The notes: generated from the sequence alone by a model not told the origin. Shown: positions 44,276 to 54,374, counted from the first letter of the stretch. The stretch: DNA of 64,000 bases from Cytophagales bacterium (GCA_004294445.1 REAZ01000020.1:62001-126000); one strand, 5' to 3'. Numbers and translations are program-made.

Positions 44276-44406
44276 TTTGCCGCTATTTATGTTTCACAAA
44301 CGACATTCCTCCCCCCTAATTAGTGTTTTTGCCTTTGGTATTAGCGAAGCGCACCAACAAAAAGCATTGCAAGCGTGTTAATGGCGGAGTCGTTCGCAAA
44401 AAACAC
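44276..44406. repeat. Dispersed repeat copy A and imperfect inverted repeat
   Basis: The 314-bp gap after the maturase has no gene. Copy A (44276-44323; contains CACAAACGACATTCC and a CCCCCC tract) resembles 45080-45125. It is followed by an imperfect inverted repeat, GTGTTTTTGC (44323-44332) and GCAAAAAACAC (44396-44406). Together they could be a small non-autonomous element or regulatory region. Confidence 0.5.
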
Positions 44407-44521
44407 CATCAACTATAAAAATATTTTTGTAATGCTCAAAAAAGCAAAGAAAAACAGGAAATTTTTAGAAGCATAAATTTTACATTTGTCTTTATTTCGT
44501 CGAACCTCTAAAAGTAGCACT

Positions 44522-45073
44522 ATGGGCAAATTTCACGAATCTATCAAACCTGCACATCAGGAATTTATTGAAAAACAACATATCTTTTTTGTTAGCACAG
44601 CACCGCTAAACCCAGAAGGACATATCAATTTATCTCCCAAAGGGCTTGATTGCTTCAAGATTTTGTCTGAAACCGAAGTCGCTTACATGGATTTGATAAG
44701 TAGTGGTAACGAAACTTCGGCACATACACTTGAAAATGGGCGTATTACCATCATGTTTTGTTCTTTTGAGGGTTCTCCTAATATTTTGAGGCTCTACGGA
44801 AAAGGATTTACGGTGCTACCTTCCTCTGAAAAATGGGCAACTTATGCACCTCACTTCAAAATTTATCCAAGTACACGACAAATTATAGTAGCAAAAATTG
44901 ACTTGGTGCAAACTTCCTGCGGTTTTGGCGTGCCTTTGTTTGACTATGTGGGCGAACGCGATATTCACTTTGAGTGGGCTGAAAAAAAAGGCGAAGAAGG
45001 GCTAAAAGAATACATAAAAGAAAAAAACCTGATAAGTCTTGATGGCTTGCCTACCGATTTGGGGAAAAGTTAA
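44522..45073 (+). CDS. Pyridoxamine 5'-phosphate oxidase family protein
   Basis: A 183-residue flavin-binding split-barrel protein. It starts MGKFHESIKPAHQEFIEK and has the FFVSTAPLNPEGHINLSPKG segment typical of general-stress or PNPOx-like proteins, then ITIMFCSFEGSPNILRLYG. The start at 44522 excludes a hydrophilic in-frame extension. A flavin or heme cofactor and reductase-like function are likely, but the substrate is unknown. It is flanked by the two copies of a dispersed repeat. Confidence 0.85.
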   Translation: MGKFHESIKPAHQEFIEKQHIFFVSTAPLNPEGHINLSPKGLDCFKILSETEVAYMDLISSGNETSAHTLENGRITIMFCSFEGSPNILRLYGKGFTVLPSSEKWATYAPHFKIYPSTRQIIVAKIDLVQTSCGFGVPLFDYVGERDIHFEWAEKKGEEGLKEYIKEKNLISLDGLPTDLGKS

Positions 45074-45079
45074 GTTTCC

Positions 45080-45125
45080 TTTGCCTCCATTTGTGTCCCA
45101 CAAATGACATACTCCCCCCAATTAG
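45080..45125. repeat. Dispersed repeat copy B
   Basis: It contains the hairpin CATTTGTG-tcc-CACAAATG (45088-45106) and GACATACTCCCCCC. About three quarters of its bases match copy A at 44276-44323. Similar short tracts (ATACTCCCC) occur near 58600 and, inverted, near 18735. Confidence 0.5.
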
Positions 45126-45241
45126 AGGCTGTCCGAGGGACTTGGATAACGGCATAGGAAAGAGCAGCCCTCAAACATTTTTCATCAAAAATTTGCAAAA
45201 TCATAAAAAACACCTACCTTAGTGTAAAAAATACGCTAAAT

Positions 45242-45934
45242 ATGTACACTTACGAATATCCTCGCCCCGCACTCACCGTAGATTGTGTGATTTTTGGTTT
45301 GGACGAGAGCGACCTCAAAGTCCTTTTGATAGAACGAGCGCATGAGCCTTTTGCAGGCTGCTGGGCGTTCCCTGGGGGCTTTGTAGATATGGACGAAACT
45401 ACAGAAACTGCCGCAAAGCGAGAACTTTGGGAAGAAACGGGCATCAAAAGTATGTTTTTGGAGCAACTTTATACCTTTAGCGGCGTGGACAGAGACCCGC
45501 GCGGGCGTGTGGTGAGCGTGGCTTACTATGCTTTGGTGCAGCTTGCCGATTACCGATCCGAGGTACAAGCCTCCTCTGATGCCAAAAAAGCAGAGTGGTT
45601 TTCTGTGAACGAAATGCCAAAGTTGGCTTTCGACCATGCAGAAGTTTTCGAAGTAGCCATCAACCGTTTGAAAAGCAAAGTACGCTACCAACCTATTGGT
45701 TTTGAGTTACTTCCCGAAAAATTTACCCTCAGTCAGTTGCAAAAATTGTACGAAATTATTTTGAATAAGGAATTGGACAAACGCAACTTTCGCAAGAAAA
45801 TCTTGAGCATGGATTTGCTGGTAGAACTTCCCGAATGGCAAAAAGGTGTTTCGCACCGAGCCGCCAAACTCTATCAATTTGACAAAGTAAAGTACAAGGC
45901 GTTAGAGTCCAAAGGCTTTTCTTTTGAATTGTAA
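45242..45934 (+). CDS. NUDIX hydrolase with winged-helix C-terminus (NrtR-like)
   Basis: A 230-residue protein. Residues 1-140 are a NUDIX domain with an intact box starting [20 protein letters not shown] and ending ETGI, so hydrolysis is possible. Residues 150-230 form a winged-helix-like region ([29 protein letters not shown]). This is the layout of NrtR-type regulators, which control NAD or sugar genes using an ADP-ribose-type ligand. It converges on dnaB with only 14 bp between stops. Confidence 0.88.
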   Translation: MYTYEYPRPALTVDCVIFGLDESDLKVLLIERAHEPFAGCWAFPGGFVDMDETTETAAKRELWEETGIKSMFLEQLYTFSGVDRDPRGRVVSVAYYALVQLADYRSEVQASSDAKKAEWFSVNEMPKLAFDHAEVFEVAINRLKSKVRYQPIGFELLPEKFTLSQLQKLYEIILNKELDKRNFRKKILSMDLLVELPEWQKGVSHRAAKLYQFDKVKYKALESKGFSFEL

Positions 45935-45948
45935 TTTTTGACTGTAGC

Positions 45949-47514
45949 CTAAAATGGAACTTCTTCGGAAGAAGGTGGTTTAAAGCTATTTTTATTTTCA
46001 CCATTCATTTTGCTGCTGAAAGTTACAGTACTTCCCGTATCAAATTCGTTGGGGATGCCGCTTGTGTTGGAGAAACTTCCGTAGCTATCGCTTCCGTTTG
46101 TGTCTATTTCTGGGTCTGCAAATTTGGTGAATTTGCCGATAAACTTGAGGTTTACACTGCCGAGTGAGCCATTACGGTGCTTAGAAATAATGATTTCTCC
46201 CATTCCCTGCGTTGGGTTTCCTTCTGCGTCTTCGGTAATGCCGTAGTATTCAGGGCGATAGAGAAATATAACCATGTCGGCATCCTGCTCTATGGCACCC
46301 GATTCCCTCAAGTCTGAAAGTTGCGGTTTCTTATCGCCGCCTCTGGTTTCCACAGCACGACTTAGCTGCGAAAGAGCTATCACTGGTACATCAAGTTCCT
46401 TTGCCAACTGCTTTAATGACCTCGAAATAGATGCTATTTCCTGCTCGCGATTGCCGCTTGAGCCTTTGGAAGTGTCGCCTGTCATTAGTTGCAAGTAGTC
46501 AATCACAATCAGTTCTATCTTGTTTTGGGCTTTCAGGCGGCGGGCTTTGGCGCGAAGTTCTAAGATAGAAAGTGCGGGCGTATCGTCAATGAAAATTTTT
46601 GCATCGCGTATTTTGCTTATTCTTGCGTTTAGCTGCTCCATTTCCCAGTCTTGCATTCTTCCCGTTTTGAGTTTGGTACTTTCTATCTCGGCTTCCGAAG
46701 ATATAAGCCTATCTACCAACTGCAAAGTGGACATCTCCAAAGAAAAAATAGCGACTGATTTGCCGAAATCTACGGCAGCATTTCGCAAAAGACTCAGGGA
46801 AAATGCAGTTTTTCCCATCGCAGGTCTTGCCGCAACTATCACCAAATCAGAACGTTGCCATCCCGAAGTAATCCTGTCCAAGCCCGAAAAGCCCGTAGGT
46901 ACGCCTGTTAAGCCGTCTTTATGGTCTTTCTTGCTTTCTAACTCCTTGATAGCCATTGTCATAGCGGAACGAATGTCTGTATAGTTCTTTTTGGTAGTAG
47001 TTTCCGAAATCTTAAAAATGGCTTGCTCCATCTGGTCTAAGAGGTTGAAGGCATCTGTAGAGTTTTCGTAGGCATCTCTTAGGGTTTCGCCCGAAAGTTT
47101 GATTAACTCTCTTTTGATGGCTTGCTCTATGAGAATGCGTGTGTGATAAATAATATTTGCGGCAGAAGCTACATTTCGGGTAAGCCCTGCTATGTAGGCG
47201 GTGCCGCCCGCAAGTTCCAATTCACTTGTTTTTCGCAACTGATGCACTACGGTTCTGATGTCTATTGGTTCGGACTTGTCGAACAAAGCACGAATAGCAT
47301 CATAAATACATTTGTGCGCCTCCTTATAAAAAATTTCGGGAGTGAGTAAGTCAATTACCTCGTTCAAGGCATTTTTTTCCAACATGAGCGCACCCAAGAC
47401 AGCCTCCTCAAGTTCGATGGCTTGCGGTGGCATTTTTCCTCCAAAGCTATCGATGCTTTCTACTGCGGTCTTGCGCTTTGTTTTTTTGAACGAATTTGAG
47501 TTTTGGTTATCCAT
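45949..47514 (-). CDS. dnaB: Replicative DNA helicase
   Basis: A 521-residue hexameric helicase. It has the N-terminal DnaB domain (PPQAIELEEAVLGALMLEK), the Walker A AARPAMGKTAF, the Walker B IELIVIDYLQLM and the DLRESGAIEQDADMVIFL segment. The C-terminal 55 residues are low complexity. It has no intein. It is the main replication helicase and lies among unrelated genes. Confidence 0.96.
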   Translation of the reverse strand: MDNQNSNSFKKTKRKTAVESIDSFGGKMPPQAIELEEAVLGALMLEKNALNEVIDLLTPEIFYKEAHKCIYDAIRALFDKSEPIDIRTVVHQLRKTSELELAGGTAYIAGLTRNVASAANIIYHTRILIEQAIKRELIKLSGETLRDAYENSTDAFNLLDQMEQAIFKISETTTKKNYTDIRSAMTMAIKELESKKDHKDGLTGVPTGFSGLDRITSGWQRSDLVIVAARPAMGKTAFSLSLLRNAAVDFGKSVAIFSLEMSTLQLVDRLISSEAEIESTKLKTGRMQDWEMEQLNARISKIRDAKIFIDDTPALSILELRAKARRLKAQNKIELIVIDYLQLMTGDTSKGSSGNREQEIASISRSLKQLAKELDVPVIALSQLSRAVETRGGDKKPQLSDLRESGAIEQDADMVIFLYRPEYYGITEDAEGNPTQGMGEIIISKHRNGSLGSVNLKFIGKFTKFADPEIDTNGSDSYGSFSNTSGIPNEFDTGSTVTFSSKMNGENKNSFKPPSSEEVPF

Positions 47515-47716
47515 GAAATTAATGACTTACAAAATTTGGTAAGGCAAAACTACACAAATATTAAACCATTGCGAACAAAAAAGAGAGAATAAAAGTGAGG
47601 GAATAAGAATTTTGTGGAAAAAATACTTTCTACTTGTAAATCAATGATTTAGTCTTTATCATTGAATTTCCTAAGGAAAAACTTAATTCTTTACACAAAA
47701 TAAAAATCATAAAAAT

Positions 47717-48715
47717 ATGAAAATCAGATCTTTATGTTTATTCTTTACGATACTTTTGAGTGTCTATAACCTCCATGCACAAAATCCTTTGCAGTTTGCT
47801 TCGCTTGGTAATTTCAAATTGGTCAGTGGCGAATCTATCGAAGATTGTAAAATAGCCTATCGTGCTTATGGCACACTTAACGCCGAAAAATCCAATGTGA
47901 TTCTTGCCCCTACATGGTTTTCGGGGACTTCGGAACAGCTAAAAAATTCGCTTCGTATGATGATTGACAGTACCCGTTTTTATGTGATTTTGGTGGATGC
48001 ACTTGGTAATGGCGTATCTTCTTCTCCTACGAATAGTAAAAAACAAAAAGGTAAAAAGTTTCCCAAATTTACCATCGAGGATATGGTAAATAGCCAATAC
48101 AAAATGCTTACTGAAAAGCTACAAATCAATCACTTATACGCAGTAATAGGGACTTCGATGGGCGGAATGCAAACCCTACAATGGACAGTTTCTTACCCTA
48201 ATTTCATGGATAAAGCTATCTCGATAGTAGGTACGCCCAAGCAAAGTTTCAACGATTTACTTTTGTGGAAATCTGAACTTCAGCCCATAGAAGATGCCGA
48301 AAATGCAAAAGAAGAAAAAGAGGCAATGAGAACAGTAGCTTTGGTACACGCACTTAATTTGCTTTCTTCCTCCTACCGAAATGCACAAACAGTAGATTTT
48401 CAGACTTTTACTGATAAAGAAATGGCTAATATGTCGAAGTTAAATCCGCTTAATTGGGCTTCACAACTGCGGGCAATGATGGCACATGATATTTACAAAA
48501 TAGTACCTAAGGGACAAATAAAAGAAAAACTCAAAGCAAAGATGTTGCTTGTTTACTCCTTGCAAGACATGATGGTAAACCCACAAGCAAGCATAGAATT
48601 GGCTGATTTGCTGCAAAATGAAAGGCTCGAACTCAAAGGTAATTGCGGACACTTAGCACCCTCCTGCGAAGGGGCAGAAGTCCTCAAGGCTGTAAAAGAG
48701 TTTTTGCAGCGATAA
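47717..48715 (+). CDS. Secreted alpha/beta hydrolase of the MetX-like family
   Basis: A 332-residue protein with a signal peptide (ends YNLHAQ). It has the family's nucleophile elbow GTSMGGM, an acidic residue in LLVYSLQDMMVNPQ and a histidine in GNCGHLAPSCE. The layout is that of homoserine O-acetyltransferase, but that enzyme is cytoplasmic, so this is more likely a periplasmic esterase or peptidase-like hydrolase of the same fold. The substrate is unknown. Confidence 0.85.
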   Translation: MKIRSLCLFFTILLSVYNLHAQNPLQFASLGNFKLVSGESIEDCKIAYRAYGTLNAEKSNVILAPTWFSGTSEQLKNSLRMMIDSTRFYVILVDALGNGVSSSPTNSKKQKGKKFPKFTIEDMVNSQYKMLTEKLQINHLYAVIGTSMGGMQTLQWTVSYPNFMDKAISIVGTPKQSFNDLLLWKSELQPIEDAENAKEEKEAMRTVALVHALNLLSSSYRNAQTVDFQTFTDKEMANMSKLNPLNWASQLRAMMAHDIYKIVPKGQIKEKLKAKMLLVYSLQDMMVNPQASIELADLLQNERLELKGNCGHLAPSCEGAEVLKAVKEFLQR

Positions 48716-48847
48716 ACGGTTTAGGTGCATGCAGACGTAAACTAAAAAGCAATTTTTATCGATTGTTTTCTATTTTGTGTGTAATTTTCTGTTTTTTCTT
48801 TCTAACTTTCAGGTAATTAATAAATCACCACTAATTTTCTATCCGAA

Positions 48848-50809
48848 ATGAAATATATCTATATGTGTGTAGTTGTCCTCACTTTTTTTGCAAATCAATC
48901 GTTTGCGGAGGTTAGCTTGCCTAAAATTTTTGCCGATGGCATGGTTCTTCAACGAGAGGCAGCCGTACCCGTTTGGGGTTGGGCTGAGGCGGGCGAAAAA
49001 ATTACTGTTACTTTTTTGGGCAAGCGTTATACCGCCAAGGCAGATAAAAATGGCAACTGGATGGTCAGATTGGCAGAAATGAAAGCAGGCGGCACGTTTG
49101 AACTTACCGTACAGGGCAAGAGCAAAAATGTAATCACCATCAAAAACATACTCATTGGCGAAGTTTGGGTATGTAGTGGGCAGTCGAATATGGAATGGCG
49201 AATAGGTAGCTTGCCTATCAAAGATGCAGAAGTGGCAGCAGCTAATTTCCCACAAATCAGGACTTTTACTGTGCCGCGTGTGGCAAGTTCGAAGCCCCAA
49301 AAAGACGTACCAAGTGGCGAATGGCAAGAAGCAGTGGGTGAGAATGTCAAAAATTTTTCAGCAGTTGCTTACTTTTTTGCCAAAGATTTGTACCAGCAGT
49401 ACAAAGTGCCTATTGGTCTGATAAATACAAGCTGGGGCGGTACTATCGCCGAAACATGGATGAGTGCGGGGGCTGCAAAGCAAATACCTGATTTTAAAAG
49501 CCAATTAGAGGACTTAGAAAAAACACCCGACCTATTGGAGAAAGCCAAAAAAGATGCCGAAGAAATAAGGAAAAAATATGCTGACATGGGCAGAAATACA
49601 GAAACGGGCATCGTGGGCAAGTGGTGGAAAGACGACCTTAGTACCAACGAATGGAAAGAAATGAAACTTCCTTCGCTTTGGGAAAATGCGGGACTGCAAG
49701 GATTGGACGGGGTGGTTTGGTTTAGAAAAGAGATTGAACTTCCTGAAAAATATGTAGGAAAAAACCTTATCATAAATTTAGGTGCGATTGACGATGCAGA
49801 TGAAACCTATCTGAATGGTGAAAAAATAGGACAAACCAACTCTTATTCAGATAAAAGAAGTTATCAGGCAGATGCCCAAAAGTGGAGGCAAGGGAAAAAT
49901 ATAATTACGGTGAGGGTAACAGATACTGGCGGCGGCGGTGGTATTTACGGTGAACCCAAAGAAATGTTTGTAGGCTTAGGCACAGAAAGAGCAGTAGAGT
50001 TGGCGGGAAATTGGAAATACAGGATAGACATGGCAGAAGCAATGAATGTGTCGGTAAGTGCTAATCCCAATAGCCACCCTACTTTGCTTTACAATGCCAT
50101 GATTCACCCCCTCATCCCCTATTCCATCAGAGGTGCTATTTGGTATCAGGGAGAAAGCAACGCAAGCCGAGCATATCAGTACAGAACGGTGTTTGCAGAG
50201 ATGATAAAAGACTGGAGAAATCAGTGGAAGCAGGGTGCTTTCCCTTTTCTTTTTGTCCAATTAGCCAATTATATGAAGTTTGAAGATGTGCCAAAGGAAA
50301 GCGAATGGGCAGAACTTCGGGAAGCACAAACCATGACTCTTGCCCTGCCAAATACGGGAATGGCAGTCATCATAGACATAGGCGAGGGAGCGGATATTCA
50401 CCCCAAAAACAAGCATGACGTAGGGAAAAGATTGGCTTTGTCTGCTCGCAAAATTGCCTACAAAGAGGAAATTAACTACTCAAGCCCTATGTACGAATCC
50501 ATGCAAGTAAATGGCGATAAAGCAATTATTTCATTAAAATATACAGGAAATGGCTTGGTAGTCAAAGACCGCTACGGCTACATCAAAGGCTTTACGATTG
50601 CGGGAGAAGACAAAAAATTCTATTGGGCAAAAGCGTATTTGGAAAACGGGAAAATAGTCATCTACAGCGAAAATGTGAGCAAACCTGTGGCTGTGCGCTA
50701 CGGATGGGCTAATAATCCCGAAGACCTAAATTTGTTTAGCAAAGATGGGCTGCCCGTTTGCCCGTTCCGAACAGATAGCTGGCAAGGAATCACAGTAGGC
50801 AATAAATAG
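48848..50809 (+). CDS. Secreted sialate O-acetylesterase-like enzyme with inserted beta domain
   Basis: A 653-residue protein with a signal peptide (ends SFAEV). The SGNH-hydrolase elements are GQSNMEWRI, then INTSWGGTIAETW and AIWYQGESNA, with DIHPKNKHDVG holding the catalytic Asp and His. A beta-galactosidase jelly-roll-type domain (about 265-375; SLWENAGLQGLDGVVWFRKE, then LINLGAIDDADETYLNG) is inserted. It removes O-acetyl groups from sialic acids or xylan-type sugars in the periplasm. It ends in a strong terminator. Confidence 0.92.
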   Translation: MKYIYMCVVVLTFFANQSFAEVSLPKIFADGMVLQREAAVPVWGWAEAGEKITVTFLGKRYTAKADKNGNWMVRLAEMKAGGTFELTVQGKSKNVITIKNILIGEVWVCSGQSNMEWRIGSLPIKDAEVAAANFPQIRTFTVPRVASSKPQKDVPSGEWQEAVGENVKNFSAVAYFFAKDLYQQYKVPIGLINTSWGGTIAETWMSAGAAKQIPDFKSQLEDLEKTPDLLEKAKKDAEEIRKKYADMGRNTETGIVGKWWKDDLSTNEWKEMKLPSLWENAGLQGLDGVVWFRKEIELPEKYVGKNLIINLGAIDDADETYLNGEKIGQTNSYSDKRSYQADAQKWRQGKNIITVRVTDTGGGGGIYGEPKEMFVGLGTERAVELAGNWKYRIDMAEAMNVSVSANPNSHPTLLYNAMIHPLIPYSIRGAIWYQGESNASRAYQYRTVFAEMIKDWRNQWKQGAFPFLFVQLANYMKFEDVPKESEWAELREAQTMTLALPNTGMAVIIDIGEGADIHPKNKHDVGKRLALSARKIAYKEEINYSSPMYESMQVNGDKAIISLKYTGNGLVVKDRYGYIKGFTIAGEDKKFYWAKAYLENGKIVIYSENVSKPVAVRYGWANNPEDLNLFSKDGLPVCPFRTDSWQGITVGNK

Positions 50810-50829
50810 GGAGAAAGCAATATTCTTAT

Positions 50830-50865
50830 AAAAATCATACCTTGCTCACATTTGGTATGATTTTT
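50830..50865 (+). terminator. Rho-independent terminator
   Basis: AAAAATCATACC and GGTATGATTTTT form a perfect 12-bp stem with a 12-nt loop just after the acetylesterase gene. Confidence 0.85.
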
Positions 50866-51004
50866 ACACAAATTAAAATATTATGAAAGGATTCTTTTGA
50901 TTTTTCTAAGAAATAATTACATTTAGGAGAAAAAAACGCCCTGCCCTCTAATTTGATGTGTTTTAAGTGCTTGGTGATAAACAAACGCCGAAAAATAAAA
51001 AAAT

Positions 51005-52081
51005 ATGCGAAAGGTCAATCTATCAGAAATAAATAGCTACGGGAGCAGATTTGCGAAAGTAATCTGTGATAAATTTTTTAAGATGCAACCCGCTATCAAC
51101 GGCAAGCAAATCGTTGAACTTTGCGAGAATAGGCAAATTAACCTATTCGTCATCAAGACCGTTTATATCAAGTGGCAAGAAGAAGCCAATAATATACGTA
51201 GCTCTTTCTTCGATTATTCTGCCCCCGAAGTTACGCAAGCAATGACTTCGCTTATGAATGTGCTTTCTCGCTATATAAGTGTGCGTCAGGCAACTTTTGA
51301 GCCTATTTTAGCAAATGCAGTGGCAGATACACTCCTTCTTACACTTTCTCCGTACGATTATTATGCAAAGGAATTTGCAATGATGGGCAAGGAGATAGAG
51401 GTAAATATGCAGGTAAAGACGATAGCCAAGTATTTTAAAGTGCATAAAAAGCTATTTGATAAAATTCTTGCCCAATTAGAAGCAGAGGGTAATACCATAA
51501 AATCGGAACGAGCAGCAGCTATTGTAGCGGCTATATTAGGGCAGAATCCAGAGTTAGACAATCAGGAGGCACTTTTGCTTTCGTTTGATAAGGTCATTCC
51601 ACTCAATTTTAATAACTTGTTTGTTACCCAAGAGGCGAACAGATTTGCAAATACGCAATTAGAAGAAACTACTTTTGATATTTCTCCGCTTCGCTTCGAT
51701 TTGAACCTCAAAGAAGAAAAGCCTATTGTAACTGAATATGTGCCTACACCCGTAGTAACGCAAAAGCCTGTAGAACAAATAGTGGAGGAAAAGTTCTCTC
51801 CTTTGAGCAATCCCGAACTTGCAAGAAGCATCATGGCAAATTCGCAGCAGCAAAGTATGCGAAATATCATTCCTTTCGAGAAAAGAAATGGCTTTGTCAG
51901 TATGCTTTTTAATGGGAATAGTAGCGAGTTCGACGATGCTTTAGGGTTAATAGATAGATGTAGCGATTACCACGAAGCCATTATGATAATCAAAGACCGC
52001 TATTTCCGCAAGTACAGTTGGGACTTAGAAAAAGATGAGGTCAAAGAGTTTTATGAAATGGTATCCGAAAAGTTTGATTAA
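51005..52081 (+). CDS. Conserved-looking hypothetical cytoplasmic protein
   Basis: A 358-residue protein with no signal peptide. Residues 1-215 are helical with conserved-looking hydrophobic positions (INGKQIVELCENRQINLFVI), residues 225-280 are a proline-, glutamate- and threonine-rich linker, and the last 70 residues are a second helical region (EFDDALGLIDRCSDYHEAIM). No family is recognised. A very long hairpin terminator follows. Confidence 0.75.
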   Translation: MRKVNLSEINSYGSRFAKVICDKFFKMQPAINGKQIVELCENRQINLFVIKTVYIKWQEEANNIRSSFFDYSAPEVTQAMTSLMNVLSRYISVRQATFEPILANAVADTLLLTLSPYDYYAKEFAMMGKEIEVNMQVKTIAKYFKVHKKLFDKILAQLEAEGNTIKSERAAAIVAAILGQNPELDNQEALLLSFDKVIPLNFNNLFVTQEANRFANTQLEETTFDISPLRFDLNLKEEKPIVTEYVPTPVVTQKPVEQIVEEKFSPLSNPELARSIMANSQQQSMRNIIPFEKRNGFVSMLFNGNSSEFDDALGLIDRCSDYHEAIMIIKDRYFRKYSWDLEKDEVKEFYEMVSEKFD

Positions 52082-52087
52082 TAATAA

Positions 52088-52132
52088 CAAAACAGAGTAG
52101 TATGGTCGGAAAAGCCATACTACTCTGTTTTG
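52088..52132. terminator. 18-bp bidirectional terminator
   Basis: CAAAACAGAGTAGTATGG and CCATACTACTCTGTTTTG form a perfect 18-bp stem with a 9-nt loop between convergent genes. The A and T ends serve both strands. Confidence 0.9.
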
Positions 52133-52159
52133 TTTCTATTCCCAATGCATCTGATTGGT

Positions 52160-52999
52160 TTATATATCTTTCTGCTTTTGTTTTGCTAATGCTATGCCCA
52201 AAGCTAAAGTCCAAATAATCATCACTATTCCGTAGAACCAAGCCACAAAATTTTCTTCTTCGGCTATTTTTTCTTGCAAATCAATAGATTCCAAAAAGAT
52301 AAAAGTTTCAGTTTTGGGGAGAGTGTAATATTTTTTGAAAAACCAATCAGCCAAATCAGGATATTTTTCGGCATATTCGCTGCTGCGCGGGCGGTGCCAA
52401 ACAGCCTTTATATCTGGTATTGCTTTTGGGTTTTCTTCGGCATTCTGTACCGAAAAAGCAAAAATGGGCTGATTATCCCAATTTTGGGCTACTATAGGGA
52501 CTATCTTATAAGCTATTTTTTTATATCTTGTGCTTTGCCCTTTTGCTGTTATTGGGAAAGAGAAAGTAGTTTCAGAAGTCAGTTCTTGAAGAATTTGTGC
52601 ATCGGAGATGAGAAAAAAATCGCCTTTCTCAAAATTTGTCTTTGAAAAAGATACATTTTTTATGTCGGCGGTTTTGTAGTGAAAATAGGTAGCTAAGTTA
52701 TCTGCTAATTTGATTTGAGCAAAAGCCAAAACAGCCCAAATACCGAGCAAGGCAATATTATCGGCAAATGCCTCTTCGTTTCTTACAATTTTTATCACCG
52801 TTATTGCATAACTCAACGCCAAATTGATACCAAATAAGCACAAAGCAATCACAAAAGCAAGCCCGTCCCAACCAGTTCCGCGCGGCATGATGGCAAAAAA
52901 GGGAATTAGGAGCAGAAACTGCGTATGAAATGCCAAGAGTCCCCAAACTCCTACCCTGAGAGTATTTTTTTTTTGAAAATATTTTTCCCTACATTCCAA
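52160..52999 (-). CDS. Multi-span membrane protein
   Basis: A 279-residue protein with hydrophobic segments near residues 15-38, 46-68, 82-97 and 255-272 and a soluble domain of about 150 residues between the third and fourth. The start is probably a TTG at 52999; no ATG is available near the first helix. It overlaps the end of the response regulator by 11 bp, so both are likely cotranscribed. It could be a sensor or transport component, but no family is recognised. Confidence 0.7.
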   Translation of the reverse strand: MECREKYFQKKNTLRVGVWGLLAFHTQFLLLIPFFAIMPRGTGWDGLAFVIALCLFGINLALSYAITVIKIVRNEEAFADNIALLGIWAVLAFAQIKLADNLATYFHYKTADIKNVSFSKTNFEKGDFFLISDAQILQELTSETTFSFPITAKGQSTRYKKIAYKIVPIVAQNWDNQPIFAFSVQNAEENPKAIPDIKAVWHRPRSSEYAEKYPDLADWFFKKYYTLPKTETFIFLESIDLQEKIAEEENFVAWFYGIVMIIWTLALGIALAKQKQKDI

Positions 53000-54374
53000 A
53001 TTTCTCCAACCTCCGATAGAGCGAAGACCGCGTAAGTCCGAGTTCGGTAGCTGCTTGGGTGATGTTGCCGTTGTATTTTTTCAAAACCTTACGAATCAAG
53101 ATTTTCTCTACATCTTCTAAGTTCATCTGCTCGATGGCGAGGCTATCGTCCTCTTTGCTTGGTGCTTGGCGAGTATTGAGGAATAAATCTTCGGGCTGCA
53201 ATATGCTTTTATTGCTCATAATCACTGCTCTTTCCATTGAGTGCTGAAGCTCTCTTACATTGCCTGCCCATTGGTAATTTTGCATTTTTTTCATTGCGGC
53301 AGGGCTAATAGTATTGATAGATTTTCCGTATTTTTTCGTATAATGCTCTAAATAGTGAGTGGCTAATAGCTGAATATCATCTCCTCTTTCGCGGAGAGGC
53401 GGCAGGTGCAACTCAATGGTATTTACCCTATATAGCAAGTCTTGGCGAAATTTATTTTGTTTTACCATATCATATATAGGCATATTGGTCGCACATATCA
53501 GGCGTACGTCTATCGGTTTTGACTTGTTTGAGCCTACTCGCCTTACTTCTCTATTTTGCAATACTGTGAGTAGTTTGGCTTGCAAAGGCAGGGACAAATT
53601 TCCCAATTCGTCTAAGAATAGAGAACCGCCCGTTGCTACCTCGAATCGCCCTGCTCGGTCTTCCTTGGCATCTGTGAAAGAGCCGCGCACATGACCAAAA
53701 AGTTCACTATCAAACAGCGATTCGGTAATAGCCCCCATATCTACCCCAATAAACACCTTGTCTGCCCTTGCTGACCTGCGATGAATTGCCCTTGCTACTA
53801 CCTCTTTTCCTGTCCCATTTTCCCCCAAAATCAAGACGTTTGCATCTGTTTTGGCTATCTGCTCTATAGTTTCATATACTTTCATCATGGCGGCACTCTG
53901 CCCGATGATTTCGCTAAAATGCTTATTAATGTCAGCCATCATTACTTTTTGCTGCGAGCGAAGTTCTGTAACCTCCTGCTTTGACTGCCTCAGATTCATA
54001 GCTGACCAAAGTGTCGCCAAAAGTTTTTCATTTTCCCAAGGCTTCACCACAAAATCTGCTGCTCCCTCTTTGATAGCCCTCACAGCCATCTGCACATCTC
54101 CGTAAGCCGTAATCATTACTACTACCGCCGAAGGGTCTATCTGCAATATTCGATTGAGCCAATAAAAACCCTCGCTACCACTGCTTACATCTCTGGTGAA
54201 ATTCATATCAAGCAAAATAACGTCATATTGCTCATTGCCAAGAAGATTTGGGATAATTTCAGGATTTTTCTCAATATCTACTTGGGCAAAATGCCTTTTT
54301 AAGAATAGTTTTGCTGCTTTTAATAAATCCTCGTTGTCATCTACTATGAGTAGTTTGCCTTCTTTAGAGTTCAT
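52989..54374 (-). CDS. Sigma-54-dependent response regulator (NtrC family)
   Basis: A 461-residue protein with a receiver domain (1-125; VDDNEDL, phosphoacceptor D in VILLDMNF), a sigma-54 interaction AAA+ domain (145-385; Walker A GENGTGKE, Walker B LFLDELGN) and a Fis-type DNA-binding end (NGNITQAATELGLTRSSLYR). The loop that contacts sigma-54 reads GSFTDA rather than GAFTGA, common in this phylum. No histidine kinase is adjacent; the TPR kinase at 56286-58307 is on the same strand but two genes away. Confidence 0.92.
   Translation of the reverse strand: MNSKEGKLLIVDDNEDLLKAAKLFLKRHFAQVDIEKNPEIIPNLLGNEQYDVILLDMNFTRDVSSGSEGFYWLNRILQIDPSAVVVMITAYGDVQMAVRAIKEGAADFVVKPWENEKLLATLWSAMNLRQSKQEVTELRSQQKVMMADINKHFSEIIGQSAAMMKVYETIEQIAKTDANVLILGENGTGKEVVARAIHRRSARADKVFIGVDMGAITESLFDSELFGHVRGSFTDAKEDRAGRFEVATGGSLFLDELGNLSLPLQAKLLTVLQNREVRRVGSNKSKPIDVRLICATNMPIYDMVKQNKFRQDLLYRVNTIELHLPPLRERGDDIQLLATHYLEHYTKKYGKSINTISPAAMKKMQNYQWAGNVRELQHSMERAVIMSNKSILQPEDLFLNTRQAPSKEDDSLAIEQMNLEDVEKILIRKVLKKYNGNITQAATELGLTRSSLYRRLEKFGM

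Noticed and set aside
45236..45691. 151-codon minus-strand frame opposite the NUDIX gene
   Set aside because: Antisense to an intact NUDIX domain with no motif of its own.
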